Notes under the pieces: generated by a model
What the model was told of the DNA's origin: nothing
Seen by the model: the letters and a program-made list of their open reading frames with translations, nothing else
The model's database searches: none
Program-made: the position numbers and the translations under genes
Shown here: one piece after another, positions 1-11,817 of the stretch
Position numbering within the stretch: position 1 is the stretch's first letter
How the letters are laid out: each line of letters begins with the position of its first letter
NCBI GenBank assembly: GCA_012064385.1
Contig: QRDG01000529.1
Location: 2,053,080-2,117,079 of the forward strand
Direction: 5' to 3'
Length of the DNA stretch: 64,000 nucleotides
Source: Puccinellia tenuiflora
Taxonomy: Eukaryota; Streptophyta; Magnoliopsida; Poales; Poaceae

Positions 1-649
1 TGATAATAATGCGTGTTCAATCACCGGGAATAAATGGCTAGCTCCACGAAAAGAAGGGCAACACATGCGACATCGCGTTCATGTCTGCACATTGAGAAGC
101 CACTATCGTAAAGACCGCTGCCTGGTATGGGATGAGGGCCAGACGAGGCGAGCAAGATTCAGGAACTGACCGCTGAGAGACAGGTGGTGACAGGGGTCTT
201 GGCTGTAAAGAGCAATCGCATTGCCTTTTAATTAGTCGTGTAGTAGTAGCCATGTCGTCCTGTTGCTTAATGCTGGAACTGCATCAGCAACGACCACCAT
301 GCTTAGTGAGTGTCTAATGATGTGATGATCCAACTCACATTTTGTGGCTTGGGTTGACTGGTCTTAAAGCTCGGTTTGGTTGGCCTGGTGGCAGATTTTT
401 CAGCAAAGTAAAATGGGATTTTGTTTGTGGATAAGTGTGGAAAATGTAGTGTGACAGTGATCAGATATCTCGAGATAGCTAGTGAGACTGATTAGTGATT
501 GCACGAGGCACTATGTATGTACAAGCAAATCCACGCCCCCAGACAATGACACAGCTGAATGGAAGGTTAGAATTGTCGTATCCTAAGCTTTACCAGGAGG
601 GAGGTTATTGAATTTCTACTGCTGCTTAAGGAGTTTGTTGTTGACAGAA
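1..649. other. Intergenic, no gene recognised
   Basis: AT-rich sequence with only short open frames and no recognisable protein motif on either strand. I see no terminal repeats or target duplications that would define a transposon here. Confidence 0.5.
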
Positions 650-840
650 TGTGCTCTATTCATCGGAAACCATAGCTACATCATACACCAAAAGAGGTAT
701 AACAGAGGCCGGCGGTTCATCAAGCCAACTGTCATCACCGAGCTAACCTAGCTAGTTCATGAGCCACCACATTAGCTTCGCAATGATTATGCACAAACTG
801 GATACTAGGAAATTCAGTAGCTATGTGGTAGAAGTAATCG
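650..840 (-). pseudogene. RNase H-like (RVT_3-type) domain C-terminal fragment
   Basis: Read on the minus strand, 840 to about 735 encodes a stretch containing HCEANVVAHELA, which resembles the end of the RNase H-like domain found in plant LINE polyproteins and related free-standing genes. After a one-base frame change it continues as WLDEPPASVIPLLVYDV and ends at a stop near 650. The frameshift and in-frame stops (TGA TGA just after the first part) show it is dead. No upstream catalytic part was recognised in 841-1400. It is either the tail of a degraded LINE or of a host RNase H-like gene; I cannot tell which. Confidence 0.45.
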
Positions 841-3541
841 AATGTCGATGGAAATTACGTGGACCATGAGAATTGCTAAAATGGTGATATGACAGTCTGA
901 TGGCTTCTAGGGTTATCGGTGGTTAGAACCAGCATCGGGTAAGAACAAGACACACTACAATTACTGGTGGTTGAAAATAAGGGGAGAAGAAAGGTCTTAA
1001 CACCCAACATGTTGGTAAAAGTGGGGTTGATTGAAGTGAGTACAGAATGATTATGCCCTGTTTCTGATTCCAAGGACATGCAACAGTTGAAGAATCCCCA
1101 ACAAACAACCAGGGCGCATAGCATTCCCATCAGTGTCTTCTCAGCCATGAGACATTCTTCATGGATGAATTGAACCTGGGAGGGAAAATTAGCAACAAAC
1201 TTGGATCATAACAATTCACCAGAACAGCAGCATATCTCGAGAACTTCCACGTCAACACAAGATTAGGTTGAGTAAGACAAAAGATGGACTGGAACTCATG
1301 TATATGAAAAACATTTGAACTGGTCAACCATGCTCAGAGCATAAACGTTGACAGCACTTAAAATCACATGGTACTGAACTCCTGGCCACGCCGGTTCAAA
1401 AACAACCCTATGATTGCTGAAAACTAAGGTGATAGCCCTAGTCGTCCTGCAAATCATGGTGCGAGAGGCTCTAGCTGAAGAGAGATTATTGGCTTATTAT
1501 CATGCTCATCAATTCCTCACGGAAACTGTCCACCCAGGTCTCTGCAGGGAAGGATAATAAGTAGCACCAGCAACCACCATTTTTCTGCTTGCAGAAAAAA
1601 GACCATATTAGTAGCAGTATTCATTGATTTTTCACTTTCCTATCTAAAAGGGCAAAAGGAAAAACCAATAATATGACTCCAATATTTCGAACAAGGCACA
1701 TCATGGGGGGAATTTATTCTGTAGACCCTATTTCAATCATGTAAATAATACACCGCCAGGAAAGAGCTTTATTCATATGGTCCCACTTGAGCAATCAGCA
1801 ACGGATAGAAGCACATCAACTATTGCTATTGAGTGGTCAGTAGCAGAGTCAGTTTTGGAAGTACATCAATTAGCCACAACTAGCAATACTAGCAGGGCCC
1901 CAGATTATTATGCAGTTCACTGTAATAAACAAATAATTGTTTCTCAGTTCAAAAGTTGCATAAAGATCAAACATGTACTTGCAATAGATCTGAAATATTC
2001 AAATCTAAACATTACATATCCGTTAAATAGCACTTGCAGTGACAGATCGATAATCGACCACCTCATTAGACCTAAGACATGACTGCAAAATGTTACCAGA
2101 TAATAATTTTCGTGATAGATGATGACGCCTAGCTTTGTTTGCCATGACATGTATCCTAGACTGTAGACCATGTTGATAAATATACAGCTTCTTTTGTCCT
2201 CAGGTGTCAAAATAGTTTTCTTGAAAGTTCATCGTCAACATAATACATCATGGATAAAATATCTACACACATTCTACTAGCTACATAATTATAGCCAGGC
2301 GATACAATGTGAGTGTGATAAACTATATCTTAGGAACATAGGTAGCACTCAATGCCTACTATCTGGAACCACTGAGTGATGGACTGGTTGCGAAGAAAAC
2401 AAAGAAAAAATCTAAACAAACAGAGGTTAACAAAAGAGAACATCCAAATACCAAAAGAAGCACAAATATGTAAATCAAACATCCAACAAATGCCCCCAAT
2501 AACAAGGATATGTGATGAAACAAACAGTGATTCACATAGGTTGCGATGCAATTTCACAGACAACGCACAGAATTACCATAGGCATACGAAAATAAGTCAT
2601 GTGACACAAATAGTTTGAAGGTGGGTCATGACTCGTGACTCATGAGGCTTGCACCATAAAAGGATGGACTGACTTATGTTCAATGAAAACACTCGTCTAT
2701 GGATGGGAGATCGAGAAGCTTGACCCCTAGATGAGCAAAGGTAATTTGTGGTAGATGATGGGGGCTGGGCAAATAATCATGGAAATTGACATGTAAAGTA
2801 CCAAAATGACGAAGTGTATACTTCAGCAATCACCTATAAAAAATGTAGCTCAATAGCAAACAGAAATAGATTATGCACTAGTGGGTGCTAATGTGATTAG
2901 TTGTAGTCTATACATTAGCAACGGCTACCAAACTAACCTAAGCCACAGGGTAAAAGTAGCATGTCCTCAGTTCCTACTCCAGTATCGAATGCATGAATGC
3001 CACAGTAATAAGTGGCAATTCAAATGTTTTAGAAGAGCACCAAATACAATACCTCAAAAGTGTTTACATGGGTCACTACAATGCATTATGTGCGCTTCTG
3101 TTAGGAAGATTCTTAATCCATATGTACGTGGTAACTGGCAATACAACAAAGGAACAGTCCATATGGCTAAATATTAACAAAAATATCAACTAACCTAACA
3201 AAAGCGCCACACGCCCACACAAGATAGCAACCCATTAAGTGGTAACACAATTCAAGAAAGAAGGTTTTACATTGGCATGGAAAGCCCATGATTATTTAAC
3301 ACATGCACATGCTAGTATTAGAATCAGTGCAGCACTAAAATTTCCGATACAAGCAAAATAAGATGCAAATTCAAACTGGCAAAATAAAAGTTTACCTAAA
3401 TAAAAATTATTTGACAACCTTAATTCAGGATTACAAAATGAATTTTGCAACATGATTTACCAGCTGCGGCTACCTGAGACCTACCTAAATTAGATACCGG
3501 AACAAGGATAAAAAAATATTTCAGGAGCCCGATTTACCTGC
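841..3541. other. Long gene-poor stretch downstream of FGAM synthase
   Basis: About 2.7 kb of AT-rich DNA. Open frames are short (100 codons or less), occur on both strands and carry no motif I recognise. The last 100-200 bases before 3542 are probably the 3' untranslated region of the minus-strand FGAM synthase gene, which ends at 3542. No terminal inverted repeats or LTR ends were spotted. Confidence 0.5.
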
Positions 3542-6500
3542 TCATGAACACCAGTCTCGTGCATTCTGGAACATGCGCAACCAAGGACTCGGGCCACCCT
3601 TCTCAACCTGCCATTCCTTGGGATACCATGGATATTGCCACATCATGAAGGAACGCTCTGGGTGTGGCATCATAGCAAGGTGTCTTCCATTAGGGGAGCA
3701 AAGGGCCGCAATACCAAGAGGAGAACCATTAGGGTTGAAAGGATAGACCTCGGTGGCATTGTTAGCATCATCACAATACCGCAGAGGGGCCAGATTGGAG
3801 TCAACAATACCAGATAAAATATTTTCATCAGGGAACAAGGCTCTCCCTTCACCATGGGCAGCCCAAATGCCCAAGGTAGAGCCTTCCATACCTCTGAACA
3901 TTATAGCAGGAGAATCCCCTATGGCCACACTGGTGAACCGGCACTCGAAACGGCCAGATTCATTGTGAATGAACCTTGGCTGGGACATGTCTCCACCTGT
4001 ACCAAGGGAACCTCCGATATCTGGTCCTGGCACCCAACCGAGAAGGGCCATGAGCTGACACCCGTTGCACACTCCAATGCTGAACGTATCTGGCCTATTG
4101 TAGAACTCTTGGAACTGCTGTATGAGCGGCTGGTTGAACCTGATAGACGCTGCCCAGCCTTTTGCTGAATCTAGAACATCAGCATAGCTAAAACCACCAA
4201 CAAATGCAATCCCACGGAATTCCGTCAGAGAGGCCTTCTGATTCAAGAGGTCTGACATTGATATGTCCCATGGTTCAAAGCCAGCAGCATGGAATGCAGC
4301 TGCCATTTCCCTATCACTGTTGCTTCCTTCTTCGCGGATGATGGCAACCTTCGGTTTGGAGGATGCAGTCAGTCGCTTCTTGTCTGTAAATTCGGGGGTA
4401 AAAGACAATTGCCACGAAGGTGATGTTCGGCTTTTTAAGCCTTCTTTCTCAAGCTTGACACAAGATTTCAGCCGCTGTAGCTCCTCAAGCTGGAAGCTTG
4501 TTTCTTCCCATAGATCCCTGAGGTCTGAAGTGCTTTCCTTCAGGCACACCCCACCATCAACAACCAGTTCTATCTCTGCTGTTGTATTTACTTTTCCAAT
4601 TATGTTAACCGAAACACCTGCTGCTTGAAACTTCTGCTCTACAGCAGCAAGGTCATTTGAGTGCACTTCAATAACAAGACCAAGCTCCTCGGCAAAAAGT
4701 GCTTGCAGAAGATCACTGTCTTTTAAGTCAATGTTGAGATTCAAACCACAGTTGCCAGCAAATGCCATCTCCAGAATAGTAACTATAAGCCCACCATCAC
4801 TAATATCATGACCGGCGGAAATAAGACGTTCACCGAGCAATTCCTGAACAGCCTCAAATACTTTCTTCAAGTAAGGGACATCTTCTATGTCTGGGCAGTC
4901 ATTTCCAATTTGGTCAAACGCCTGCGTGAGAGCAGAACAACCAAGCCGACGCTTTCCTTTAGCCAGATCAATGTGCAACAAGACACCGTCCTTTCCAAGC
5001 TTCAAATCCGGAGTAACTGTCAAAGTTATATCAGGACAGGTCACATAAGCACTGATGACAAGATTTCCAGGAGCCTTGACTACCTCGCCATCACACTGAG
5101 CAGCCATAGAAAGGCTGTCCTTTCCACCATCAATTGCAATACCAAGTTCAATCATGCAGTCAGCTAATGCAACAGCGGCATCATACATGTCTGCTCCTTC
5201 TCCGTCAAGCTTTGCAGCATACATCCAGTTACCACTTGCTTTGACATCAGAAAGTGAAGTAACTTTAGCCCAAACCAGATTGGTCAAGGCCTCCCCAACA
5301 GCAAGCCTTGCCATGGCCTTGGGATTAAGTAAACCCTTCATTGGTTGTTCTCCAATAGCGCAAGCACCACCTGTAAGATCTGTGTATGTTTGTGCAATCA
5401 CAGCAACATCAGCAAGTGGAAGTTGAAGAGGACCAACAGTCTGCTGTTGTGCAACAAGACCTGTCACACACCTGTCAACCTTTGTGGTCAAGAAACGCTT
5501 TGAACATACAGAAGGCAGTTTCAATACTCGCTTAAGAATATCCATTAGTGTGACCTCAGGTGCAATATCTAAGGGCTCACCCAATCGAGGAACTCGCTTA
5601 AATTCAAAGGTCTTCTGAGGCATATCTCCTAAAACCTTTTCAAGCTGAAGATCAACAACAGGGGTCGGAGGAGGAAGGCCGTTTAACTTGGCATGCTCCA
5701 CAGCAGCACTATCGACCAAAACAATCTTTCCACTGCCATCAATTTCCCCAAGGACAGCCATTGAGACTCTTTCTCTCACACAAAGTGACTCCAACAGGCT
5801 TCTGCTCTCAGGCTTCACCAATAATGCATCTTGTTCCTGGTATTCAGCACCCCAGATCTCCAAGACAGATAATGTATGATCGCCAACAACAACTGAACGG
5901 ATATCAATTTCAGCACCCTCCGGATATATTATTTCTTTCACAACATTGCAATTTCCACCAGCTCCCTGGTCATGAATGCTGATAATTGGGTTATTCTCTC
6001 CCATTTCTACGCATGCCCTGATCACACGATACAGTTTCTGTGACATTTCGGCATCTCCGCGCTGCACTGCATTGAAATCAAGCTCTGCATCGTTTTGTCC
6101 ACTAACCATACTTGAGGCAGCACCACCACCCATACCAATTCTATATGCTGGACCACCAATCTTCACAACTAGCATGCCAATTTCCGGATCCCCCTTCGAT
6201 ATATGCGCATGATCAATCTGGCCTATTGCTCCACTGAACATTATTGGCTTTAACCACTCACGACGCTCCCCATTTGGCAACCTCGTACCAAAGTTTCTTG
6301 TAAATCCCTGAATCATAGGCTCGCCAAACTTGTTACCATAGTCAGAAGCACCATCACTAGCATCAATAAGGATCTGCAATGGAGAAGCTAAGTTTGATGG
6401 GTATGAAAAGGATGAATCCTCCCAAGGTGCATATGATTCTTCCATTCGAAGGTTTCCAACACAATAACCAGCCGTGGAAGCAACGACAAAAGAACCTCTC

Positions 6501-7741
6501 CCAGTGGCATGTGTGTCTCTTATGCGACCGCCTGCACCTGTTTCAGCTCCTGGGTAAGGTGCCACAGCACATGGAAAATTATGGGTTTCTGCTGTGAACA
6601 AAATGTCAAGCTCACGCATCATAAGGGATAATGGTGAAGTGCAGCCTGGTAGTGCTGGACGCAGATGATTTACTGGGTGTCCTTTTATTGCACTTGAGTT
6701 ATCCTTAAAACCAATGACAGAGTTATTAGGGTTGGCCTTCAAAGGGCTCTTCACTAACTGAAACAAAGTACTAGCCATGGTCTCTCCATCTATCACAAGC
6801 TTTCCGTTAAAAAACCAATGCCTACTATGCTCACTATTGGATTGTGCTATGTCAAAAAGTTCGACAGTAGTTGGATTGCGCTTGATGTCATCTCTGAATA
6901 GGTGGGTGTAGTATTTGATATCTTGTTCATCAAAAGCAAGCCCCATTTTCATATTTATTTCTTCCAATGCTTCATTTCCCCTTTCAATGACTGGTATGAC
7001 CATGACAGGTTCTGGAACTACATCTGACCAAAATGATGTGAGCTTGCTAGGATAAACACACTCTGTCATCCGGTCATGAATCAGAGCAGTAAAGCTGTTG
7101 AGTTGGCTTTCATCAAGTGCTCCACTGCCAGGCTGAAGGCACAAAAGATATCTTCGAGATCTCTCCAAGCGAGTTACTTCCACTAATGATAGAGCTTTAC
7201 AAATCGAGACAGCATTGGTCGAGAAAGCAGTTGAAAATGTCATCCGTGGCCCAACCTCAACAAGGACAGAATAAGGGCTGCTAGAGATTTCCTCCTCAAG
7301 AAAGCTCATTGTTTGTAAGTTATCAGGTTCATAAGTTTCGGCGAGGAGCCACTGAAGTGTTGCAAGCTTATCAGAAGCTAGTCCCTTCTCCAATTCCACA
7401 TTAAAACATTGCTCAGTCTTTATGCCAATAATATTACACGAAACTTTTGCCTGAACTTTCCTGAGTAACTCCTCAGTTTCATTGTCTTGAAGAAATGGTT
7501 GACGGTAGAAGTGAATAATCCTTGATCTTGATTCTACCTCATCAACGGATTCCTCTGTCAATGGGCTAGTAACACCCTTGTATACTGAAGCACTGGGAGC
7601 ATGCCTTGTTCTGTTATTTGGAACGGTAACTCTTTGTTTAGGTAACCTGCAAAGATGCCGCACGTCCAAGCAGTGTCGAACCATCCGTGACCTTCTCAAC
7701 CAAGGATTTCTTGCAGAGATGAAACCAGGCCTTTGTTTTCC
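3542..7741 (-). CDS. purL: Phosphoribosylformylglycinamidine (FGAM) synthase, organellar, 5' end incomplete
   Basis: Fourth step of de novo purine synthesis: FGAR + glutamine + ATP to FGAM. It is the large single-chain form; plant members act in plastids and mitochondria. About 1,385 codons lie in one uninterrupted exon ending at TGA 3542-3544, close to the roughly 1,400 residues of plant homologues. Order: N-terminal PurS-like part, synthetase domains with TAETHNFPCAVAPYPGAETG near residue 368, then a glutamine amidotransferase domain with GVCNGCQLMALLGW (nucleophile Cys near 1210) and MMPHPER (His/Glu of the triad) near 1342. The frame stays open upstream through PGFISARNPWLRRSRM with no ATG until an in-frame TAG at 7744-7742 that coincides with an AG splice acceptor. 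The true start and rest of the transit peptide are therefore probably in an upstream exon; the first in-exon ATG is at 7684-7682. No damage seen; likely functional. Confidence 0.96.
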   Translation of the reverse strand, partial: GKQRPGFISARNPWLRRSRMVRHCLDVRHLCRLPKQRVTVPNNRTRHAPSASVYKGVTSPLTEESVDEVESRSRIIHFYRQPFLQDNETEELLRKVQAKVSCNIIGIKTEQCFNVELEKGLASDKLATLQWLLAETYEPDNLQTMSFLEEEISSSPYSVLVEVGPRMTFSTAFSTNAVSICKALSLVEVTRLERSRRYLLCLQPGSGALDESQLNSFTALIHDRMTECVYPSKLTSFWSDVVPEPVMVIPVIERGNEALEEINMKMGLAFDEQDIKYYTHLFRDDIKRNPTTVELFDIAQSNSEHSRHWFFNGKLVIDGETMASTLFQLVKSPLKANPNNSVIGFKDNSSAIKGHPVNHLRPALPGCTSPLSLMMRELDILFTAETHNFPCAVAPYPGAETGAGGRIRDTHATGRGSFVVASTAGYCVGNLRMEESYAPWEDSSFSYPSNLASPLQILIDASDGASDYGNKFGEPMIQGFTRNFGTRLPNGERREWLKPIMFSGAIGQIDHAHISKGDPEIGMLVVKIGGPAYRIGMGGGAASSMVSGQNDAELDFNAVQRGDAEMSQKLYRVIRACVEMGENNPIISIHDQGAGGNCNVVKEIIYPEGAEIDIRSVVVGDHTLSVLEIWGAEYQEQDALLVKPESRSLLESLCVRERVSMAVLGEIDGSGKIVLVDSAAVEHAKLNGLPPPTPVVDLQLEKVLGDMPQKTFEFKRVPRLGEPLDIAPEVTLMDILKRVLKLPSVCSKRFLTTKVDRCVTGLVAQQQTVGPLQLPLADVAVIAQTYTDLTGGACAIGEQPMKGLLNPKAMARLAVGEALTNLVWAKVTSLSDVKASGNWMYAAKLDGEGADMYDAAVALADCMIELGIAIDGGKDSLSMAAQCDGEVVKAPGNLVISAYVTCPDITLTVTPDLKLGKDGVLLHIDLAKGKRRLGCSALTQAFDQIGNDCPDIEDVPYLKKVFEAVQELLGERLISAGHDISDGGLIVTILEMAFAGNCGLNLNIDLKDSDLLQALFAEELGLVIEVHSNDLAAVEQKFQAAGVSVNIIGKVNTTAEIELVVDGGVCLKESTSDLRDLWEETSFQLEELQRLKSCVKLEKEGLKSRTSPSWQLSFTPEFTDKKRLTASSKPKVAIIREEGSNSDREMAAAFHAAGFEPWDISMSDLLNQKASLTEFRGIAFVGGFSYADVLDSAKGWAASIRFNQPLIQQFQEFYNRPDTFSIGVCNGCQLMALLGWVPGPDIGGSLGTGGDMSQPRFIHNESGRFECRFTSVAIGDSPAIMFRGMEGSTLGIWAAHGEGRALFPDENILSGIVDSNLAPLRYCDDANNATEVYPFNPNGSPLGIAALCSPNGRHLAMMPHPERSFMMWQYPWYPKEWQVEKGGPSPWLRMFQNARDWCS

Positions 7742-9156
7742 CTACTCAGAGCACACAAATAAGCATATGAGAAAGGTTAAATAGAGAAAAGAGAAGCATA
7801 AGTAAAGCTAGGTGCTAGTGACGCTGTTGGTTTTATGTAAGGCACAGTTTCACTGTCCTAAACTGAACTCGGCCAAACTTCTCATACAATACTTTGACAA
7901 ATCACAAATCGTCAGAAAATGTGGTGGGATACAATTATACGAATCCCGACAGCATAAATTTTGGTACTAATTGAAGGTCAAAGAAGGATGATCTATCTGC
8001 GTAACTTTTTAAGTGGGTGCATACAGCATACCATATTGCTAGGAAAACACTGAAGGCGCAGCATACTGTTTCCTGTCATTTCACCAAGAGATGCCATATT
8101 TCAGGGAAAATCCGGGGAACAGATACTCCAAAAACCTGTAAAGCACGAAAGAGTAAATCAGGTATTGACCATAAGTCCATAACTCAAGTTTATTCTACAA
8201 GGTATGAAAGTAGACATTATATTTTATATCATCTGCAAAAAGTCATCTAACATATGCGTGTACACAGGTCAAGACCCGTTCCTACAAGTGCTCACCGAGT
8301 CCTCACCACCGCCTATCTGTAAGTGCTCTCGGTCTCAAGTGATATCCTACTTGCCTTGCAATTTTACTCAGCACACAACTGCTATAGTCTACTGTATTAC
8401 ACAGAACAGTAAGTAGGCTTTCAGCACATGAAAGATTTACAGCTGCATGTAGCATGAAATATTCTGTTTTCAGCTGTTCAATTGCACGAACCCAATGGGC
8501 AAGCGTCTTCAACCGTATCACCCCCCATCAGTGGAACCCCTCAACATTTGATACCATCCCCCCGTCAGCTGAACCACCAATTTTTGTAATACAACGGCGA
8601 TGATAGCACATCACACAGCAAGCAAATCGACAACAAGCTGGATGGATGGATTGGGACATCCATCCTGGAAGGGAAGTTTTTATCAGATTGAACTGAGACT
8701 ACGGTACTGAGTTTGAGAGGCCGACCTGGCTGTACGCTGCAGACCAGCACGAACTCGGCGTACCGGGCGGTCGCCGATGTCGCCGCTCCTGTACGCCCGC
8801 CCCGCCGCGAAGTCCTCGGCTGCACGCACGAGGTAGCCGCGCCGCACACTGACGCAGAGCAAGGACGGCAGTAAGCGCGAGGGCGGCGGCGGCGGAAAGA
8901 GGGCGTGTCCTCCTCTCGTTTTACCTTTTTTTTTCTCCTTTTCGATGGAATCGTTTCCTTTCTCCCTCCGAGAATAATTTCCCTTTCGTTGTTTTAATTT
9001 CCTTTTTCTTTGTGAGAAATTTCTCTCCTTTCATTTTTTTTGAGAGAATCCTTTCATTTTCTAGGTTTATATTCGAGATAGACTGTGTCCGTCTGGACTG
9101 AGTGGGCCTCTGCGTGATTAGACATAATGTAGCCCAAGTGTAGGCCCATACAGTAA
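7742..9156 (-). other. Probable leader intron, GC-rich first exon and promoter of FGAM synthase
   Basis: Immediately upstream of the large FGAM synthase exon is a pyrimidine-biased stretch ending in AG (7743-7742 on the minus strand), consistent with a 3' splice site. The AT-rich region 7750-8550 looks like an intron. At 8700-8900 the sequence becomes GC-rich with CCG repeats (minus strand), as grass 5' untranslated/first exons do, and beyond it lies a CT-rich tract (8930-9060). The exact first exon, donor site and start codon could not be fixed. Short open frames here on either strand look like chance. Confidence 0.4.
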
Positions 9157-10118
9157 GAGTGTGTTCGGAATGGAACGGTTCCATTCCACCGGAATGGAAT
9201 GGCTCCATCCTTAAACAAAGTGGCCACTAGGAGACGAGTCAATAGGTCCGTAAAGAAAGTTACCCCTCCGGGTTAGAACAAAAAATTGTAATGGAATGGT
9301 TTTATCCTCGTGTTTGGTTGGAGAATTGAAAAGCGGAATGGAACGGTGTTATTTGTTAAACATTCAATTAATTAGAATTTAAATTAATTTTTTTACCCAA
9401 AATCGGAGTTAACAGACAAAATTAACAAATCGCCGTTCGGCCTAGCTCCGGCCCTAGCTCCGGCCTTGCTCCGGCCCGGCCGGCCCTAGCTCCGGCCGGC
9501 CTTGCTTCGGCCCGGCCGCCGCCACGCCTTGCTCCGGCGGGTCGTCGCCGTTCTCGGGCCGGCCGCCGTCCCTGCTCGCTTGGCACGTCGCCGTCCTGCT
9601 CGCCTGGCCCGTCGCGTGGAGAGTCCAAATCGAAGTGGAGCCGCCGTCCTGCTCGCCTGGCCCGTCGCCGTCACGCCTTGGCTCCGGCCGGCGGCCGCCG
9701 TCGCGCCTTGCTCTGGGCGCGGCCGTGCCTTGCTCCGCCCCGGCCGCCGCCGTCCGCCGTCGCCCACCTCATCCGGCCACGACGACTGCCAGTTGCCGCC
9801 GTCCTCCGTCGCCTACCTCCGGGTGTGGCCGCCCCTTGCTCCGGCTCGGCAGCCGTCGCGCCCACCTCGTCCGGCCGCGCCTTGCTCCAATTCCATCCCT
9901 CGCTAACCATCGCCACTGCTCGTTAACTACGACCGATTCCACCTCGTTCCACCTCGTTCGGCCGAATCGTCCGGACGGGTGCGTTCCGCATATTACAGGA
10001 ATATTCCCTCTCGGGGAACCATTACATTCCATTCCATCTACAAACCGAACACTAGAACGAGTCCTAGGTGCGGAATGGTTCCGTTCCATTCCAGCTGATT
10101 CCAGAACCGAACACACCC
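9157..10118. mobile_element. Non-autonomous Tourist/PIF-Harbinger-like element (962 bp)
   Basis: The ends are imperfect inverted repeats: GAGTGTGTTCGG at 9157 and CCGAACACACCC ending at 10118, with further paired GGAATGG / CCATTCC motifs inside. It is flanked by the 3-bp duplication TAA (9154-9156 and 10119-10121), the target site typical of PIF/Harbinger elements. No transposase is encoded. The core (about 9430-9910) is extremely GC-rich with many repeats of the type GCCTTGCTCCGGCC, giving long but unconvincing open frames on both strands. The element lies a few hundred bases upstream of the presumed FGAM synthase promoter. Confidence 0.75.
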
Positions 10119-10314
10119 TAAATATGGTCGCCCTATTTTTCACTGGAAACTGGTCTCGAAACACAACTACACAAGACTCCTCATCTTCGGGGCCGTCCAA
10201 TTGAGATTTACGAACTATCAGATCTTGTTTTCACCTTGCGGTGAGCCATCCTGAGTTGTTGCATTGTAGAAAAAAAAATAGCAGCGAAAAAATCGTAAGC
10301 TTGCCGGATCGATG

Positions 10315-11817
10315 GTTTTTTTTTCGAAACGAGGTGTGTCCCAGCTTCTGCATCAAACGATGCACACAGCCATTTATTGTATTATTTCAGAATATCAAAG
10401 TTTACATATCATGGGTCACATAAGGTTGAAACATGTATCAATCATCAAAAATAGGACAATATAAAGCAACTAAGCATCTCGAAGTTGACTGATATGTTGA
10501 CACGAAGCCAATATATCCTGAGTGACCTCCAGGAGCCGTGTACATTTAGAATCCATAAGACCTCGCTGGTCCAACGGTAGGAGGAAAGTCCATAGGTGGA
10601 TCCAATGGACTGCCATATTAAAACATGAAAGGTTCTTGTTCGATTAAAAACAAGGTTATTTCGACAGTTCCAAATCGACCGACAAATAGCTGAGACACCA
10701 ATACGAATTCGGGCCTTAGTCTGTTTATCGATCACATTCAGCCAATTACCAAACATATTAGTAATATTGGCAGGTGGTGTAATGTTGTATGTACTATGAA
10801 CAATACGCCAAACAATTTTTGCAAATGGACAAGAGATGAATAAACGCTCCACATTCTCCTCTGAGCCACAGAAAAGACATTTAGTGCATCCCTGCCAATT
10901 TCTTCTAGCAAGGTTATCTTTCTGAGCAAGACTTTTCTATTAAGGAACCACATAAAAACTTTTATCTTGAGTGGTATTTTTAGTTTCCATAGGTATTTAC
11001 GCAAGAATCTCGTGTGGACATTTATTAAATCTTCATACATAGACTTGACCGTAAAAATACCGGTGGCCGTTAAATTCCACACAAAGGTGTCAGAATCCGA
11101 TAAATGCACCTCCCAGTCTATGGCATAAGTGAGACCAAGCATCCCACTTGTCACCAATTAGGGGCCTTCTGAAACTTATATTCAGTGGGGCACTGGATAA
11201 CACACTGTTAACCAAAACATTTTTCCGTTGAACAATGTTGTAGAGTGATGGATATCGGGATCGTAACGAGGTGTCACCCAACCACGTATCTTCCCAAAAT
11301 CTAGTAGAGCGGCTGTCACCAATTTTTAAAGTGCCTCTGTTAAAGAACTCATCTTTAACTCTCATAAGGCCTTTCAAAAGAGTGAATCGATTGGGTTAGC
11401 TTCCACCTGAGCCAAAGTTTTGGTGGATAAATACTTGTTATGTAACAATTCTTGCCACACCCCTTCTTCATTTAACAGTTTAAATAGCCATTTACTCAAA
11501 AGGCATTTATTTTTCAGCTCTAGGACCTCGACCCCTAAACCCCCTTGGTCTTTGGGTTAATCAGTATTTTCGTTTATTCTCGTCATTTTGACAAAAGAAA
11601 CGCGATATGTAAACGTTGAGTCTTTTCCTTACCCCTTTAGGTATTTCAAGAAATGACAACATAAACATTGGCAGGCTTGTTAATACTGAATTAACTAGGA
11701 CAAGATGATCTCCGTAAGAGAGCATCTTCCCCTTCCAACAAGTAAGTTTCCCGTCAAAACGACATTCGAGTGGGTACCACTCAGAGTTGAGAAGTTTCCT
11801 ATAGTGAATAGGCACTC
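10315..11817 (-). mobile_element. LINE (non-LTR retrotransposon), 3' part
   Basis: Minus-strand element whose 3' end is marked by a T-run on the plus strand at 10316-10324 preceded inside by TTCGAAAC. Its coding part reads, from right to left, the end of a reverse transcriptase (11815-11561) and then a zf-RVT-type domain (11377-10445). The 5' part is missing because Copia LTR E begins at 11818. A second copy of the same family with its own target duplication is at 47528-48058 and has near-identical protein words (LFISCPFA, NITNMFGNWLN, SIWNCRNNLVFNR). Confidence 0.8.
10445..11815 (-). pseudogene. LINE ORF2 remnant (RT C-terminus and zf-RVT domain)
   Basis: Broken reading frame of the LINE described above. 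The segment 11815-11561 contains PMFMLSFLEIPKGV, the region following the polymerase core in plant L1-like elements. 11377-11090 contains the GDSRSTRFWEDTWLGD block, a hallmark of this region in plant LINEs. 11157-10738 and 10852-10445 contain PLKIKVFMWFL and FISCPFAKIVWRI, the zinc-finger RVT region. The parts are in different frames, so several frameshifts or stops separate them. It lacks the polymerase active site and endonuclease and cannot be autonomous. Confidence 0.8.

Noticed and set aside
1777..2210. Opposite-strand open frames of 101 and 88 codons
   Set aside because: They overlap each other on opposite strands, show no motif, and sit in AT-rich intergenic DNA.
9485..10204. Up to 189-codon open frames in GC-rich DNA
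   Set aside because: Produced by simple CCGGCC-type repeats within the Harbinger-like element; all frames equally open.
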